NCBI RefSeq assembly: GCF_000013745.1 | Contig: NC_007925.1 | Coordinates: 1,984,001-2,048,000 of the forward strand | Source of the DNA: Rhodopseudomonas_A palustris_F | Lineage (GTDB): Bacteria > Pseudomonadota > Alphaproteobacteria > Rhizobiales > Xanthobacteraceae | DNA: 64,000 nucleotides | Direction of reading: 5' to 3' | Shown: piece by piece, positions 43,928-52,778 of the stretch | Layout of the letters: every line of letters starts with the position of its first letter | Position numbering within the stretch: the first letter of the stretch is position 1 | Notes under the pieces: model-generated | Databases searched by the model: none | The model's input: the letters and a program-made list of their open reading frames with translations, nothing else | Told to the model about the DNA's origin: nothing | Position numbers and translations under genes: made by a program

Positions 43928-44779
43928 ATGGCAACTGTCGTGACAATGGATGTGTATTCCGGACGCCCCAATCCGGTATGGCGGCTCAGCGATCAGGAGG
44001 AGTCCGCGCTGAACGAGCGGCTGTCGTCGCTGTCGCGGTTGACCGATCAGCGACCCTCCGGCATCGTCGGTGGACTCGGCTATCGCGGCTTCACGGTGGC
44101 CAGGCACGATCCGACTTCGGATGCCATCGGACAATTTCGGATCCATGAATCGATCGTGGATCGCGGCGTCGGTCTGCCGAACTTGGTCGACAACGCCGAG
44201 GCGGAGAGCTTTCTGCTCAACGCGTTTCGCGGCCAGTTGCCGGCCGACGTCTACGAGCACGCCGTCGCCAGTCTGACGGGGACCCGGAATTTCCGGTTGA
44301 GCGAGCTGGCGGCGCCGTGCCCGACGTGCCACGCGGCCGATGCTCCGGCGTACAATCCATCGGCTTGGAATATCCCGTCGGTTCAGCCCAACAACAATTG
44401 CTACAATTATGCCAACGACAACGCCACCAACACCTTTGCGCAGCCGGGCAGGGCGCATGGCAAGCAGGCGAGCGTGCTCGATTGCGCCCACGTTGAACCG
44501 GCGGCGGCGGCCGACGGCCTGGTGGCCGCGGCGAATTTCACCGCCAATCTGGCGGCCGGCGCGGGGTGGTACGTCGCCCTCGTGATCTGGCCGGGCACGG
44601 ATTATCATTGGTATCGGCAAGACAAGGTCGGCTGCTGGTCACACAAGCCGGGCCAAACCGCGGTCAGGGACATCGACAATGCGGGCAACAAAATCGTCGA
44701 TCCGAAGACGTGTAATCGTGGCCCCTATACTGTGTTCTGTGATTATATGGTCACCAAGCGCGGGCTTACGATCTCTTGA
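43928..44779 (+). CDS. Two-domain protein: SGRPNP domain + possible papain-like Cys/His domain
   Basis: 283 residues; ATG 43928 follows AGGAGG (43917-43922). N-terminal domain (about 1-115): VTMDVYSGRPNPVWRL, YRGFTV, and a predicted alpha/beta fold. A CPTCH motif (131-135) marks the linker. C-terminal domain (about 150-283): QPNNNCYNYAND (Cys158), TFAQPGRAHG, DYHWYRQD (His227), WSHKPGQ (His239) and DNAGNKIVDP. Order and spacing of Cys then His suggest a papain/NlpC-type amidase or protease, but no named family is recognised. No signal peptide. Flanked by relatives carrying each domain separately. Confidence 0.7.
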   Translation: MATVVTMDVYSGRPNPVWRLSDQEESALNERLSSLSRLTDQRPSGIVGGLGYRGFTVARHDPTSDAIGQFRIHESIVDRGVGLPNLVDNAEAESFLLNAFRGQLPADVYEHAVASLTGTRNFRLSELAAPCPTCHAADAPAYNPSAWNIPSVQPNNNCYNYANDNATNTFAQPGRAHGKQASVLDCAHVEPAAAADGLVAAANFTANLAAGAGWYVALVIWPGTDYHWYRQDKVGCWSHKPGQTAVRDIDNAGNKIVDPKTCNRGPYTVFCDYMVTKRGLTIS

Positions 44780-44840
44780 CGTTGTCAGCGCCGGCGCCGC
44801 CGAGTTGCCGGCGGCGTCGGCGGTCCATCGAAGCGAAAGG

Positions 44841-45173
44841 GTGCCAACCGTGCCGCCGGTCGCTCAGGTCGAGATTGATGTGTTCTCCGGCAGGCCCAAT
44901 CCGCGGTTCGAACTCGACGACGGGAAGGCTGCCCGGCTGAAAAGCCTGCTGGAGCGACCGCGCCGACCGTTCTCGGGCGACCCACCGGACCCAGGACTCG
45001 GCTTTCGCGGCTTCGTGGTCGAGCTGGATGCGGCCGAGAGCTACCGAGTGGTGGGCGGCATCGTGATCCATGGAACGATGGCGTTCGTCGATCCGCAGCG
45101 CGACGTTCACGATTATATCGTCGCCAACCTTCCACCGGAGATGAAGGCTCTGTTGCAGCCGTTCTTGCCCTAA
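44841..45173 (+). CDS. Stand-alone SGRPNP-domain protein
   Basis: About 110 residues from GTG 44841, preceded by GAAAGG. VEIDVFSGRPNPRFEL, LGFRGFVVEL and VIHGTMAFVD parallel the N-terminal domain of the preceding protein (MDVYSGRPNP, LGYRGFTV, FRIHESIVD). A longer open frame from 44679 would overlap that gene by 100 bases and looks unnatural. The stop overlaps the convergent AI-2E-family gene by four bases. Function unknown. Confidence 0.6.
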   Translation: MPTVPPVAQVEIDVFSGRPNPRFELDDGKAARLKSLLERPRRPFSGDPPDPGLGFRGFVVELDAAESYRVVGGIVIHGTMAFVDPQRDVHDYIVANLPPEMKALLQPFLP

Positions 45174-47140
45174 GCCGACTGCAGCGACATCTCAGTGGCG
45201 CCCTGTTCGGGCGCCGGTTTGTCGCTGGACGCTTCGGCGATGCAGATCGCCGTGGCGTCGCGCAACGTCGCCGCGACGAAATCCGCATTGGCGCCGTCGC
45301 GCAACGCCTCGAGTTCTGTGCCGTCTTTGTCGCTGTTCCAGCAGCCCAGCATGATCTTCGCCCCCGGCATTTTACGGCGCAGCCGGCGAACCGCGTATCG
45401 CAGATGGGCCGAGCTGCTGGTGTCGAGATACGACAGACAGACCAGCGCGACTCCGGCCGGATCGAGGCGGAAGATGTTCTTGGTCGAGAGCGAATCGGCG
45501 CTCTCCACCCGGGCGCCGAGGCCATGGGCGGTACACAATTGCGCCAGCAGGGTTGCGGCGGATTCATCCAACGCGGTGCGGCCGGCGATGCACAGCAGCG
45601 GCTGTTCGCCGCGCCACGCCGGCAGACGATCGGCTTCCGACAACGACGGCAGATCCTCGTCGCGCGTGCCCTCGGCCTGCTCGACCGCCGCGATGGCCTC
45701 GGCGTCCTCGGTCGAACCGCTGGTCGGTTCGCGGTCTTTTTGATCGGCCAGATCGTTGGCCAATTCGATCACCGCATCGCGGATTTTCACCATCCGGGCC
45801 TGGTCCAAGGCTTCGCGATCGAGATCGATCTGCGCGAGTTTCAGCCCCTTGATGGCGACCTCGTCGAAATACGACGCCAGCGATCGCTCCTTGAGAAATT
45901 CTTCGGCCTTCTCGGTCGCCTCGGTCGGATCGCCGGCCAGCATCCGCTGATAGAAGATTTCGGGCGGCGACAGCGCGGGCCGGTCGCCGAACATGATGTC
46001 GAGAAACGCCAGCCGCTCGACGTGCCGGCCCAGCACGACCAGACAGACCGTCAGCGGCGTCGCCAGCACCAGGCCGATCGGCCCCCACAGTGCGGTCCAG
46101 AACGTCGCCGCCACCACCACCGCCACCGCGGACAGCCCGGTGCTGCGGCCGTACAACAGCGGCTCGACCACCTGGGCGATGGCCGGCTCGATGACGAAGA
46201 ACAGCGCGGCGGTCCAGGCCAGCATGCTCCAGCCCGGATCGACGGCTGCGGCTAGCGCCAGCGGAAACGCCGCGGCGATCACCGAGCCGATGTAGGGCAC
46301 GAAACGCAGCACCATCGCCAGAATGCCCCACAGGATGGCCGAGGGGATTCCGATCAGCCACAAGCCGGTGCCGATCAAAACGCCGAACCCGGCGTTGACC
46401 AGCAGCTGATTGAGAAACAAGCGGCTGAGCCGCGCCGCGGCGTCGTCGAGCGCCGCCGTGGTGCGCTGCAGATCGTGCGAGCCGGCGAGCCGGATCAGCC
46501 GATTTCGCAGATCCTCGCGTTGGATCAGAATGAAAATCACGAAGATGACGATGATGCCGGTGGTCGCCAGCGGCGACACCAACGGTGCGATCAACGAGCG
46601 GATGCTCTCCAGGGCCCCCGGATCGGGCTGCCGGACTTCGACGGGCACCGGCGCCACCGCCGGGCGCTGCGTGTCGCCCCCCAGCCTTGGCGACGGCGCG
46701 GCGCGCGTGCCGTTCGGTCGATCGAGTTCCTTGCTGAGATCCTGCAGCATGTCGGCGGCGCGTTCCAGCGTGCCGCCGCCGACGGTGGCACCGCGCAGCG
46801 ACTGGATCTTGGATTGAATGGTGGTCTCGTAACGCGGCAGCTCCTCCGCGAGGTGGGCCAGTTGGGTCGCAACGAGGCTGCCGATGCCGAAAATGATCGC
46901 GAAGGCCAACAGCACCACGCCGACCACGGCGCCGCCGCGCGGCACATGGGCCCGCTGCAGCCACGCCACAGGCGGGGCCAGCACGAAGCTCAACAGAATG
47001 GCCAGGGCCACTGGGACGAAGATTTCTCGCCCGAGATACAACGCCATCACGATGATGACCGCAAGGATCGCCAGCGCCACGGCGCCGACCAACGGCACCA
47101 CGTCTTCCAGCGTTTTCGCTTTCGCCAATTTTGCGACCAT
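45170..47140 (-). CDS. AI-2E-family membrane protein with C-terminal cytosolic domain
   Basis: 656 residues. The first half (about 10-365) is a PerM/AI-2E-type membrane domain of about eight helices, with an inserted periplasmic linker (about 155-200, Pro/Arg-rich). Helix motif GILAMVLRFVPYIGSVIAA and GPIGLVLATPLTVCLVVLGRHV are typical. The C-terminal part contains a helical region and a Rossmann-like segment (about 520-640) with ALVCLSYLDTSSSAHLRYAVRRLRR and AKIMLGCWN, resembling a cobalamin-binding or receiver-like fold. Start ATG 47140 by RBS GAGAAG. Substrate unknown. Confidence 0.82.
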   Translation of the reverse strand: MVAKLAKAKTLEDVVPLVGAVALAILAVIIVMALYLGREIFVPVALAILLSFVLAPPVAWLQRAHVPRGGAVVGVVLLAFAIIFGIGSLVATQLAHLAEELPRYETTIQSKIQSLRGATVGGGTLERAADMLQDLSKELDRPNGTRAAPSPRLGGDTQRPAVAPVPVEVRQPDPGALESIRSLIAPLVSPLATTGIIVIFVIFILIQREDLRNRLIRLAGSHDLQRTTAALDDAAARLSRLFLNQLLVNAGFGVLIGTGLWLIGIPSAILWGILAMVLRFVPYIGSVIAAAFPLALAAAVDPGWSMLAWTAALFFVIEPAIAQVVEPLLYGRSTGLSAVAVVVAATFWTALWGPIGLVLATPLTVCLVVLGRHVERLAFLDIMFGDRPALSPPEIFYQRMLAGDPTEATEKAEEFLKERSLASYFDEVAIKGLKLAQIDLDREALDQARMVKIRDAVIELANDLADQKDREPTSGSTEDAEAIAAVEQAEGTRDEDLPSLSEADRLPAWRGEQPLLCIAGRTALDESAATLLAQLCTAHGLGARVESADSLSTKNIFRLDPAGVALVCLSYLDTSSSAHLRYAVRRLRRKMPGAKIMLGCWNSDKDGTELEALRDGANADFVAATLRDATAICIAEASSDKPAPEQGATEMSLQSA

Positions 47141-47347
47141 GGTCAGATTCTTCTCGCGTGGCCGCTCGGGTCGAGGCGCGCGATGCCATGGCACGTCTGC
47201 CGGATTGCGCCGCGCGATTGCTCGCTGCATTCCAGCCATCGGCGCCGCGGATCGAACGTCTCATACCGAAAGCGCTCAGATAGGCTACGGCAGACAATAA
47301 GAACGGCGCGGATTTGTTCCGGCGGTCTTGAAATCGCGCGAGGCGGC

Positions 47348-49315
47348 TCAGTCGCGCGACAAAGCCGCCAAAGGATCGAGGAACGAGGCTTGGCGGGCCG
47401 GCAGATAGCCGAACACCACGCCGATGCCGGTCGAGCAGATGAATGCGGCGATGATCGAGCCGGCCGACAGGCCGAGCTGAAACATCGGCACCAGCGCGTT
47501 GAAGGTGGCGGCGAGGCCATAGGCGACGGCGACGCCGAGGCCGCCGCCGATCAGGCACACCATCACCGCTTCGATCAGGAATTGCTGCAGGATGTCGCTG
47601 CGCCGCGCGCCGACCGCCATCCGTACCCCGATTTCGCCGACCCGCTCGGACACCGACACCAGCATGATGTTCATGACGCCGATGCCGCCGACCACCAGCG
47701 AGATCACCGCGATCGCGGCGATCATCAGCGTCAACGTCTCGGTGGTGTTGGTGATGGTCTTGCGAATGTCGTCGGTGTTGAGAATCACGAAATCCTTCAC
47801 GCGATGCCGCAACGTCAGAAACCGGGTGACATCCAGTTCGGCGGCTTTGGTGGTGACCTCGTCGTTGACCTTGACCAAAATGCTGCGCAGCGACGAGTTG
47901 CCGAGAAAGCGCGCCTGCACCGTAGTGTAGGGCAGATACACCGAGAGATTCTGGCTGGAGCCGAAGCCGCCCTGCTGCTGTTGCGTCACGCCGATGATTC
48001 GGCACGGCACCCGGCCGACCAGCAGCACCTTGCCGATCGGGCCATCCGGATCGTCGCTGAAGAACGTTTGCCTTGTCTTTTCGTCGATCACCACGTCCTG
48101 GCTGACATCGCGCAGGCCGTCTGCGTCGAAAAACCGGCCGGCCGACAATTTGGTGCCTTTCACCGCGAAATACTGATCGCCGACGCCGTTGACCAGCGCG
48201 TTGGCCTCGAGCGGGCCGTGGCGCAACGTGCTGCTGGTCGAGACCGTCGGCGTCACGCCGTCGATGTAAGGTTGCAGCCGCAGCGCGCGCGCGTCCGCCA
48301 CCACCAGCGTCTTGATCTTGGAAGAGCGCACGTCGCCGAGGTCCTTGCCCGGAAAAATCTCGATCGTATTGGTGCCGAGGCTCGAGATGTCCGCCAGCAC
48401 CTTGCGCTTGGCCGCGTCGCCGACCGCGACGATGAACACCACCGAGGCGATGCCGATGATGATGCCGAGCATGGTCAGGAAGGTGCGCAGCCGGTGCGCG
48501 GCCATCGCCAGCATCGCCATCCGGAACGCTTCGCCGATGCGGTCGAGCCGGCTTTGCCACGGCCATCGCGATCGGGGCTGGGCTTGTGCCGCAGCGGCCG
48601 TCGGGGCTGCGACCGCGGGGGACACGGTCGACGTGGCGCGGTCGGCGATCACGACGCCGTCGCTGAGTTCGATCACTCGTTTGGCCCGCGCCGCCACCGA
48701 CGCATCGTGGGTGACGATGATCACGGTCTTGCCGTCGGCGTGCAGCTCGTCGAGAATCCGCAGCACCTCGTCGCCGCTGCGGCGGTCGAGCGCGCCGGTC
48801 GGCTCGTCGGCCAGAATGACGTCGGCGCCGTTCATCAGCGCGCGGGCGATCGACACCCGCTGCTGCTGACCGCCGGACAGCTGGTTCGGCCGGTGGCTGG
48901 CGCGGTCGGTGATGCCGAGCCGTGCCAATAGGCCATTGGCGCGGTCGCGCCGCTCATCGCGGCTCTGCCCGGCGTAGATCGCCGGGATTTCGACGTTGCT
49001 GAGGGCGCTCAATTCCGGCAGCAGATGGTAGCGCTGGAAGATGAAGCCGAAATGTTCGCGGCGCAGCGCCGCCAATTCGTCGGCGTCGAGCGACGCGGTT
49101 TCGCGGCCGGCGATCTGGTAGCTCCCCGAACTCGGTCGGTCCAGGCAGCCCAAAATGTTCATCAGCGTCGATTTGCCGGAGCCCGACGCGCCCATCACCG
49201 CGACCATCTCGCCGGGCTCGATGGTCAGATCGAGGTCGCGCAGCGCCACCACGGTGGCTTCGCCGGAGGGATATTCCCGGCGCAGGCCGCGCAGCACGAT
49301 GGTCGAACGCGCCAT
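47348..49315 (-). CDS. macB: MacB-type ABC exporter (fused ATPase-permease)
   Basis: 655 residues. ATPase domain (1-225): Walker A GASGSGKST, signature LSGGQQQR, Walker B VILADEPTGALD. A transmembrane helix follows at about 272-295, a large periplasmic MacB_PCD domain (about 300-525) and three helices at the end (FtsX-like). Known role: mechanotransmission ATPase that drives efflux through MacA and an outer-membrane channel. It starts three bases after macA ends. No TolC-like gene is adjacent; the NodT-type channel at 55937 is a candidate partner. Confidence 0.93.
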   Translation of the reverse strand: MARSTIVLRGLRREYPSGEATVVALRDLDLTIEPGEMVAVMGASGSGKSTLMNILGCLDRPSSGSYQIAGRETASLDADELAALRREHFGFIFQRYHLLPELSALSNVEIPAIYAGQSRDERRDRANGLLARLGITDRASHRPNQLSGGQQQRVSIARALMNGADVILADEPTGALDRRSGDEVLRILDELHADGKTVIIVTHDASVAARAKRVIELSDGVVIADRATSTVSPAVAAPTAAAAQAQPRSRWPWQSRLDRIGEAFRMAMLAMAAHRLRTFLTMLGIIIGIASVVFIVAVGDAAKRKVLADISSLGTNTIEIFPGKDLGDVRSSKIKTLVVADARALRLQPYIDGVTPTVSTSSTLRHGPLEANALVNGVGDQYFAVKGTKLSAGRFFDADGLRDVSQDVVIDEKTRQTFFSDDPDGPIGKVLLVGRVPCRIIGVTQQQQGGFGSSQNLSVYLPYTTVQARFLGNSSLRSILVKVNDEVTTKAAELDVTRFLTLRHRVKDFVILNTDDIRKTITNTTETLTLMIAAIAVISLVVGGIGVMNIMLVSVSERVGEIGVRMAVGARRSDILQQFLIEAVMVCLIGGGLGVAVAYGLAATFNALVPMFQLGLSAGSIIAAFICSTGIGVVFGYLPARQASFLDPLAALSRD

Positions 49316-49318
49316 GGC

Positions 49319-50536
49319 TCACATTCCCGGCGGCGGCGGCCGCCGCGGCGGCGATGACGGCTGAGTGTCGCCCGCGGTCTTTCGGATCACCACTTGATCT
49401 CCGGCGGCGAGGCCGGCGGTGACTTCCGCGTTCAGCTTGTTGTTGATGCCGATCCGCACCGCGCGCGACGCCACCGCGCCGCCGGGCTCCACGACGTCCA
49501 CCTGATAGCTGCCGTCGGGGTTGCGCTGCGCCAGCGCCGCCGACGGAATGGTCGGTACCTGATGGGCCTGCGCCACCACGACGTGAACTTCAGCGGTCAT
49601 GTAGGTACGCAGCCGACCATCGGAGTTCGGCGCAGTGAAGATGCCGTTGTAGTAGATCGCCGAGGTCGAGGTCGATGACGACGTCGATGAGCTGGTGGTC
49701 ACGCTGCTCGAACTGAAACTGCTGTCGTTCTTGATCGATTCCGGGGCCGGTTCGATGAAGTCCAGCCGCGCGCTGTAGCGATGATCGGGGTCGCCGAGGA
49801 TGTTGAAGTAAACCTCCTGACCGGGGCGGACCTTGATGACGTCGACCTCGGATATCTCGGCGCGGATCGTCATCAGTTCGACCTGGCCGAGGATGACGAT
49901 GGTCGGCGCCGACTGCACCGCGTTGACGGTCTGGCCCTCCTGGGTCACCACCGACAGCACGGTGCCGTCGATCGGCGCGATGATCCTGGTGTAATCGAGA
50001 TTGACGCGGGCGTTTTCCACCGACACCTGGGCTTCGGTGATCTGGGCGTCGAGTGCGGCGATCTGCGCGCGGGTCTGTTTCACGGTGGCGTCGGCGGTGT
50101 CGAAATCGGCGCGCGAGGTGGCCTTCTGCGCAAAGGTCAGCTGGTGGCGGGCGAGCGAGGCCTCGGCCAGCGCCAGCGTGGCTTCCTTCTCGGCGCGCTG
50201 CGCGTGCATGTTCTGCAGCGCGGCTTCCGAGGTGCGCAGATCGTTCTGCCGGGTCACCGGATCGATCTGCGCGATCAGGTCGCCCTGTTTGACCTTGTCG
50301 CCGATCTTGACCTTGAGCGAGAGCACACGTCCGGACACCTGGGCGCCGACCGCGACCATCTTGATCGGCTTCAGCGTGCCGCTGGCCAGCACGGTTTCTT
50401 CGATATCGGCAACTTTCACGGCCGCCGTCACCAAGTTCTCCGCCGGCTTCGGAAATAAGCTATTCTTGATCAGCCACCCCGCGACGGCTGCGACGATCAA
50501 TACGACAACGATCGCCACGCGACGAGCCTTGAACAT
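49319..50536 (-). CDS. macA: MacA-type periplasmic adaptor
   Basis: 405 residues. An N-terminal membrane anchor (about 8-26) is followed by lipoyl half-motifs, a coiled-coil hairpin (about 105-165) and barrel domains; GTVLSVVTQEGQTV and PGQEVYFNILGDPD are typical of MacA/HlyD adaptors. An unusual serine-rich stretch (NDSSFSSSSVTTSSSTSSSTSTS, about 271-293) is inserted near the barrel. It links MacB with the outer-membrane channel. Same operon, ahead of macB. Confidence 0.9.
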   Translation of the reverse strand: MFKARRVAIVVVLIVAAVAGWLIKNSLFPKPAENLVTAAVKVADIEETVLASGTLKPIKMVAVGAQVSGRVLSLKVKIGDKVKQGDLIAQIDPVTRQNDLRTSEAALQNMHAQRAEKEATLALAEASLARHQLTFAQKATSRADFDTADATVKQTRAQIAALDAQITEAQVSVENARVNLDYTRIIAPIDGTVLSVVTQEGQTVNAVQSAPTIVILGQVELMTIRAEISEVDVIKVRPGQEVYFNILGDPDHRYSARLDFIEPAPESIKNDSSFSSSSVTTSSSTSSSTSTSAIYYNGIFTAPNSDGRLRTYMTAEVHVVVAQAHQVPTIPSAALAQRNPDGSYQVDVVEPGGAVASRAVRIGINNKLNAEVTAGLAAGDQVVIRKTAGDTQPSSPPRRPPPPGM

Positions 50537-50718
50537 TCTTGCTGATTCCTCGGTGCCACGACGGCTCGGCTGTTACAGTTCGATATTCACGTCCACGACT
50601 CCGCCGCGGAGTCAACCAGATGTCGGCCCGGAAGCCATTAACAGTCGGATATGAAAGGGCAAAGTGATCAGTCTTGGGCGTGATGATGTACGAGGACTGC
50701 GCTACATTGCCGAATGTG

Positions 50719-51372
50719 TCAGCGCGGCCGGACACCGTTGAGAAAAACCGCGATGCAGCGCCGGATATGCGCGTTGCGGTCTTCGTCGCCGGGCCAACTT
50801 AGATTGTCGATGGCCTTGAACGCAATGGCGCCAAAAATCATGTCCATCAAGATCCGCGCAGCGCTGTCCGGATCATCGATGACGAGCACTCCGCTCTTGG
50901 CCTGCAAGGCCAGCCAGTTGGCAAGTTCGGCGCGCGACTTGTCGGCGCCGTGTCGGCGGATGATCTCGCCGAGTTCGGGGGATTGATGGGCTTCCAGCAT
51001 CACCAGGCGCAACAACGCCACACGCTGTTTGTCGGCTTGCGGATCGATGTCGATCATGAAGATCCGTTCCAGCGCGCGATCGAGCGGCAGGCCGTCATAA
51101 TCGCCGGGCAGCGCCAGCATGGCCTGCCGATGCAGCTCGACGATGGCGGCGAACAGCGCCGGTTTGCCCGGAAACAGCCGATACAGCGTGTGCTTGGAGA
51201 TCCGGCACCGCGCCGCCACCTCGTCCGTTGTGGTTCGCCCGTAGCCTTTTTCCAGGAACAGCTCTTGCGCGCAATCGGCGATCAGCCGGCGCTGCGCGTC
51301 GTCCGGCATCAGTTTCGGCCGCCCGCGCTGTCGCGGCTTGTCCAAGGCATGCGGTGGAGAGCGCACGTTCAA
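50719..51372 (-). CDS. TetR-family repressor of the RND operon
   Basis: 217 residues. The N-terminal helix-turn-helix (about 24-68) has TTDEVAARCRISKHTLYRLFPGKPALF, typical of TetR/AcrR. The C-terminal ligand domain is of the AefR-like type (MDMIFGAIAFKAIDNLSWPG). Divergent from the RND adaptor across 119 bases holding a 20-bp near-palindrome, so it most likely represses the pump operon and itself, with release by a pump substrate. Confidence 0.9.
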   Translation of the reverse strand: MNVRSPPHALDKPRQRGRPKLMPDDAQRRLIADCAQELFLEKGYGRTTTDEVAARCRISKHTLYRLFPGKPALFAAIVELHRQAMLALPGDYDGLPLDRALERIFMIDIDPQADKQRVALLRLVMLEAHQSPELGEIIRRHGADKSRAELANWLALQAKSGVLVIDDPDSAARILMDMIFGAIAFKAIDNLSWPGDEDRNAHIRRCIAVFLNGVRPR

Positions 51373-51428
51373 ACCCCGTCGGTTTCGCTGAAGGTTTCAG
51401 AATTAATGTTTGTACACGCCGGCCGCGA

Positions 51429-51474
51429 TTGACATTGCCGGTGGATCGAGAATAACGGTACTTAATCGTACTGT
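51429..51474 (+). promoter_or_regulatory. Candidate promoter and TetR operator of the RND operon
   Basis: TTGACA at 51429-51434 is followed 17 bases later by ATAACG as a weak -10. Overlapping this is a near-palindrome ACGGTAC-TTAATC-GTACTGT (51455-51474; 6 of 7 arm positions match). A repressor there would block the promoter. The start of the adaptor gene is 18 bases further. Confidence 0.55.
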
Positions 51475-51491
51475 AAATAAGAGCGACACCC

Positions 51492-52778
51492 GTGATCCAA
51501 CTTATCTCAACGTGCCGGCGTGCCCCGCACTGGCGCGCCGCGGCCGGCGCCAGCCTGTTGCTGGGTTTGATGCTCACCGGATGCGGCGGGCAGGAGCAGG
51601 GGGCGGCGCAGAAGGCCGCTCCGCCGCGGCCGGAGGTCAGCGTGGTGACGCTGCATCCGCAATCGGTGGCGATCACCACGGAGCTGTCGGGGCGCACCAC
51701 GGCGTCATTGACGGCCGAAGTGCGGCCGCAGGTCAACGGCATCATCCAGTCGCGACTGTTCCAGGAAGGCAGCGAAGTGGCGGCGGGCGCGGCGCTGTAT
51801 CAGATCGATCCGGCGAGCTATCAGGCGGCGTATGACAGCGCCGTGGCGGCGCAGCAGAAGGCCGAGGCGTCGGTGCCGAGCGCCGCCGCCAAGGTCGAGC
51901 GCTATCAGGGCCTGGTCAAGCAGAACGCGGTCAGCAAGCAGGATTATGACGACGCGGTGGCGACGCTGGCACAGACCAAGGCCGACGTTGCCTCCGCCAA
52001 GGCCAGCGTCGAGACCGCCCGCATCAACCTGGACTACACCAAGATCGTGGCGCCGATCGGCGGCCGCATCGACAAGTCGTCGCTCACTCCCGGCGCGCTG
52101 GTGACGGCGAGCCAGACCACCGCGCTGACCACGATCCGCAAGCTCGATCCGATCAATGTCGACGTCACCGAATCCAGCACCAATCTGTTGAACTGGCGGC
52201 AAGCGGTCAAAGAAGGTCGGATCAAATACACCGGCCCCGACGTCAGCATCAAACTGAAGCTCGACAACGGCACGATCTACGCGCAGACCGGCAAGCTGGC
52301 GTTCTTCGAATCCAACGTCAGCGAGACCACCGGCACCTTCGCCTTGCGTGCCGAGTTTCCCAATCCCGACCGTCTGCTGTTGCCCGGCATGTATGTGCGC
52401 GCGCTGATCGAGGAGGGCGTCGCCGACAACAGCTTCGTGGTGCCGCAACGCGGCGTCACCCGCAACACCAAGGGCGAAGCCACCGCGCTGATCGTCACCG
52501 CCGAGGGCAAAGTCGAGCAGCGGGTGCTGACGGTCGGCAAAAGCGTCGGCAACAACTGGCTGGCCAGTGCCGGCGTCAAGGACGGCGATCGCGTCATCGT
52601 CGAGGGCACCCAACTGGTGCGGCCGGGGCAGGACGTCACCGCCGTCGAAGTCACCATCGACGAGAACACCGGCGAGGTGCGGGCTCACAAGCAGGGCTCG
52701 TTGTCGCCATCCGCGCCGCTGCGGTTCGCGGGCGGCGACGATGAGCCGAACGGCGTCGCCGCGGTCGGAAGCCGCTGA
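51492..52778 (+). CDS. RND efflux adaptor lipoprotein (AcrA/MexA-like)
   Basis: 428 residues from GTG 51492. The signal has lipobox LMLTGC (Cys34), so the protein is anchored to the inner membrane by lipid. Lipoyl, coiled-coil hairpin (SKQDYDDAVATLAQTKADVASAKASV split around 155-180) and barrel domains follow; LDYTKIVAPIGGRIDKS is the conserved lipoyl/hairpin junction. It joins the RND pump to the outer-membrane channel. The stop overlaps the pump start by one base (TGATG). Confidence 0.93.
   Translation: MIQLISTCRRAPHWRAAAGASLLLGLMLTGCGGQEQGAAQKAAPPRPEVSVVTLHPQSVAITTELSGRTTASLTAEVRPQVNGIIQSRLFQEGSEVAAGAALYQIDPASYQAAYDSAVAAQQKAEASVPSAAAKVERYQGLVKQNAVSKQDYDDAVATLAQTKADVASAKASVETARINLDYTKIVAPIGGRIDKSSLTPGALVTASQTTALTTIRKLDPINVDVTESSTNLLNWRQAVKEGRIKYTGPDVSIKLKLDNGTIYAQTGKLAFFESNVSETTGTFALRAEFPNPDRLLLPGMYVRALIEEGVADNSFVVPQRGVTRNTKGEATALIVTAEGKVEQRVLTVGKSVGNNWLASAGVKDGDRVIVEGTQLVRPGQDVTAVEVTIDENTGEVRAHKQGSLSPSAPLRFAGGDDEPNGVAAVGSR

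Noticed and set aside
44679..44840. Longer start for the stand-alone SGRPNP gene
   Set aside because: It would overlap the preceding gene by 100 bases and add a segment with no counterpart in the paralogue; GTG 44841 has a reasonable RBS.
38700..45200. Insertion sequence as the cause of the peptide-locus decay
   Set aside because: No transposase reading frame or terminal inverted repeat was found at the breakpoints.
45564..48566. 1000-codon minus-strand ORF
   Set aside because: It runs out of frame through the AI-2E protein and macB, is Arg-rich and has no motif; the real genes in the region are obvious.
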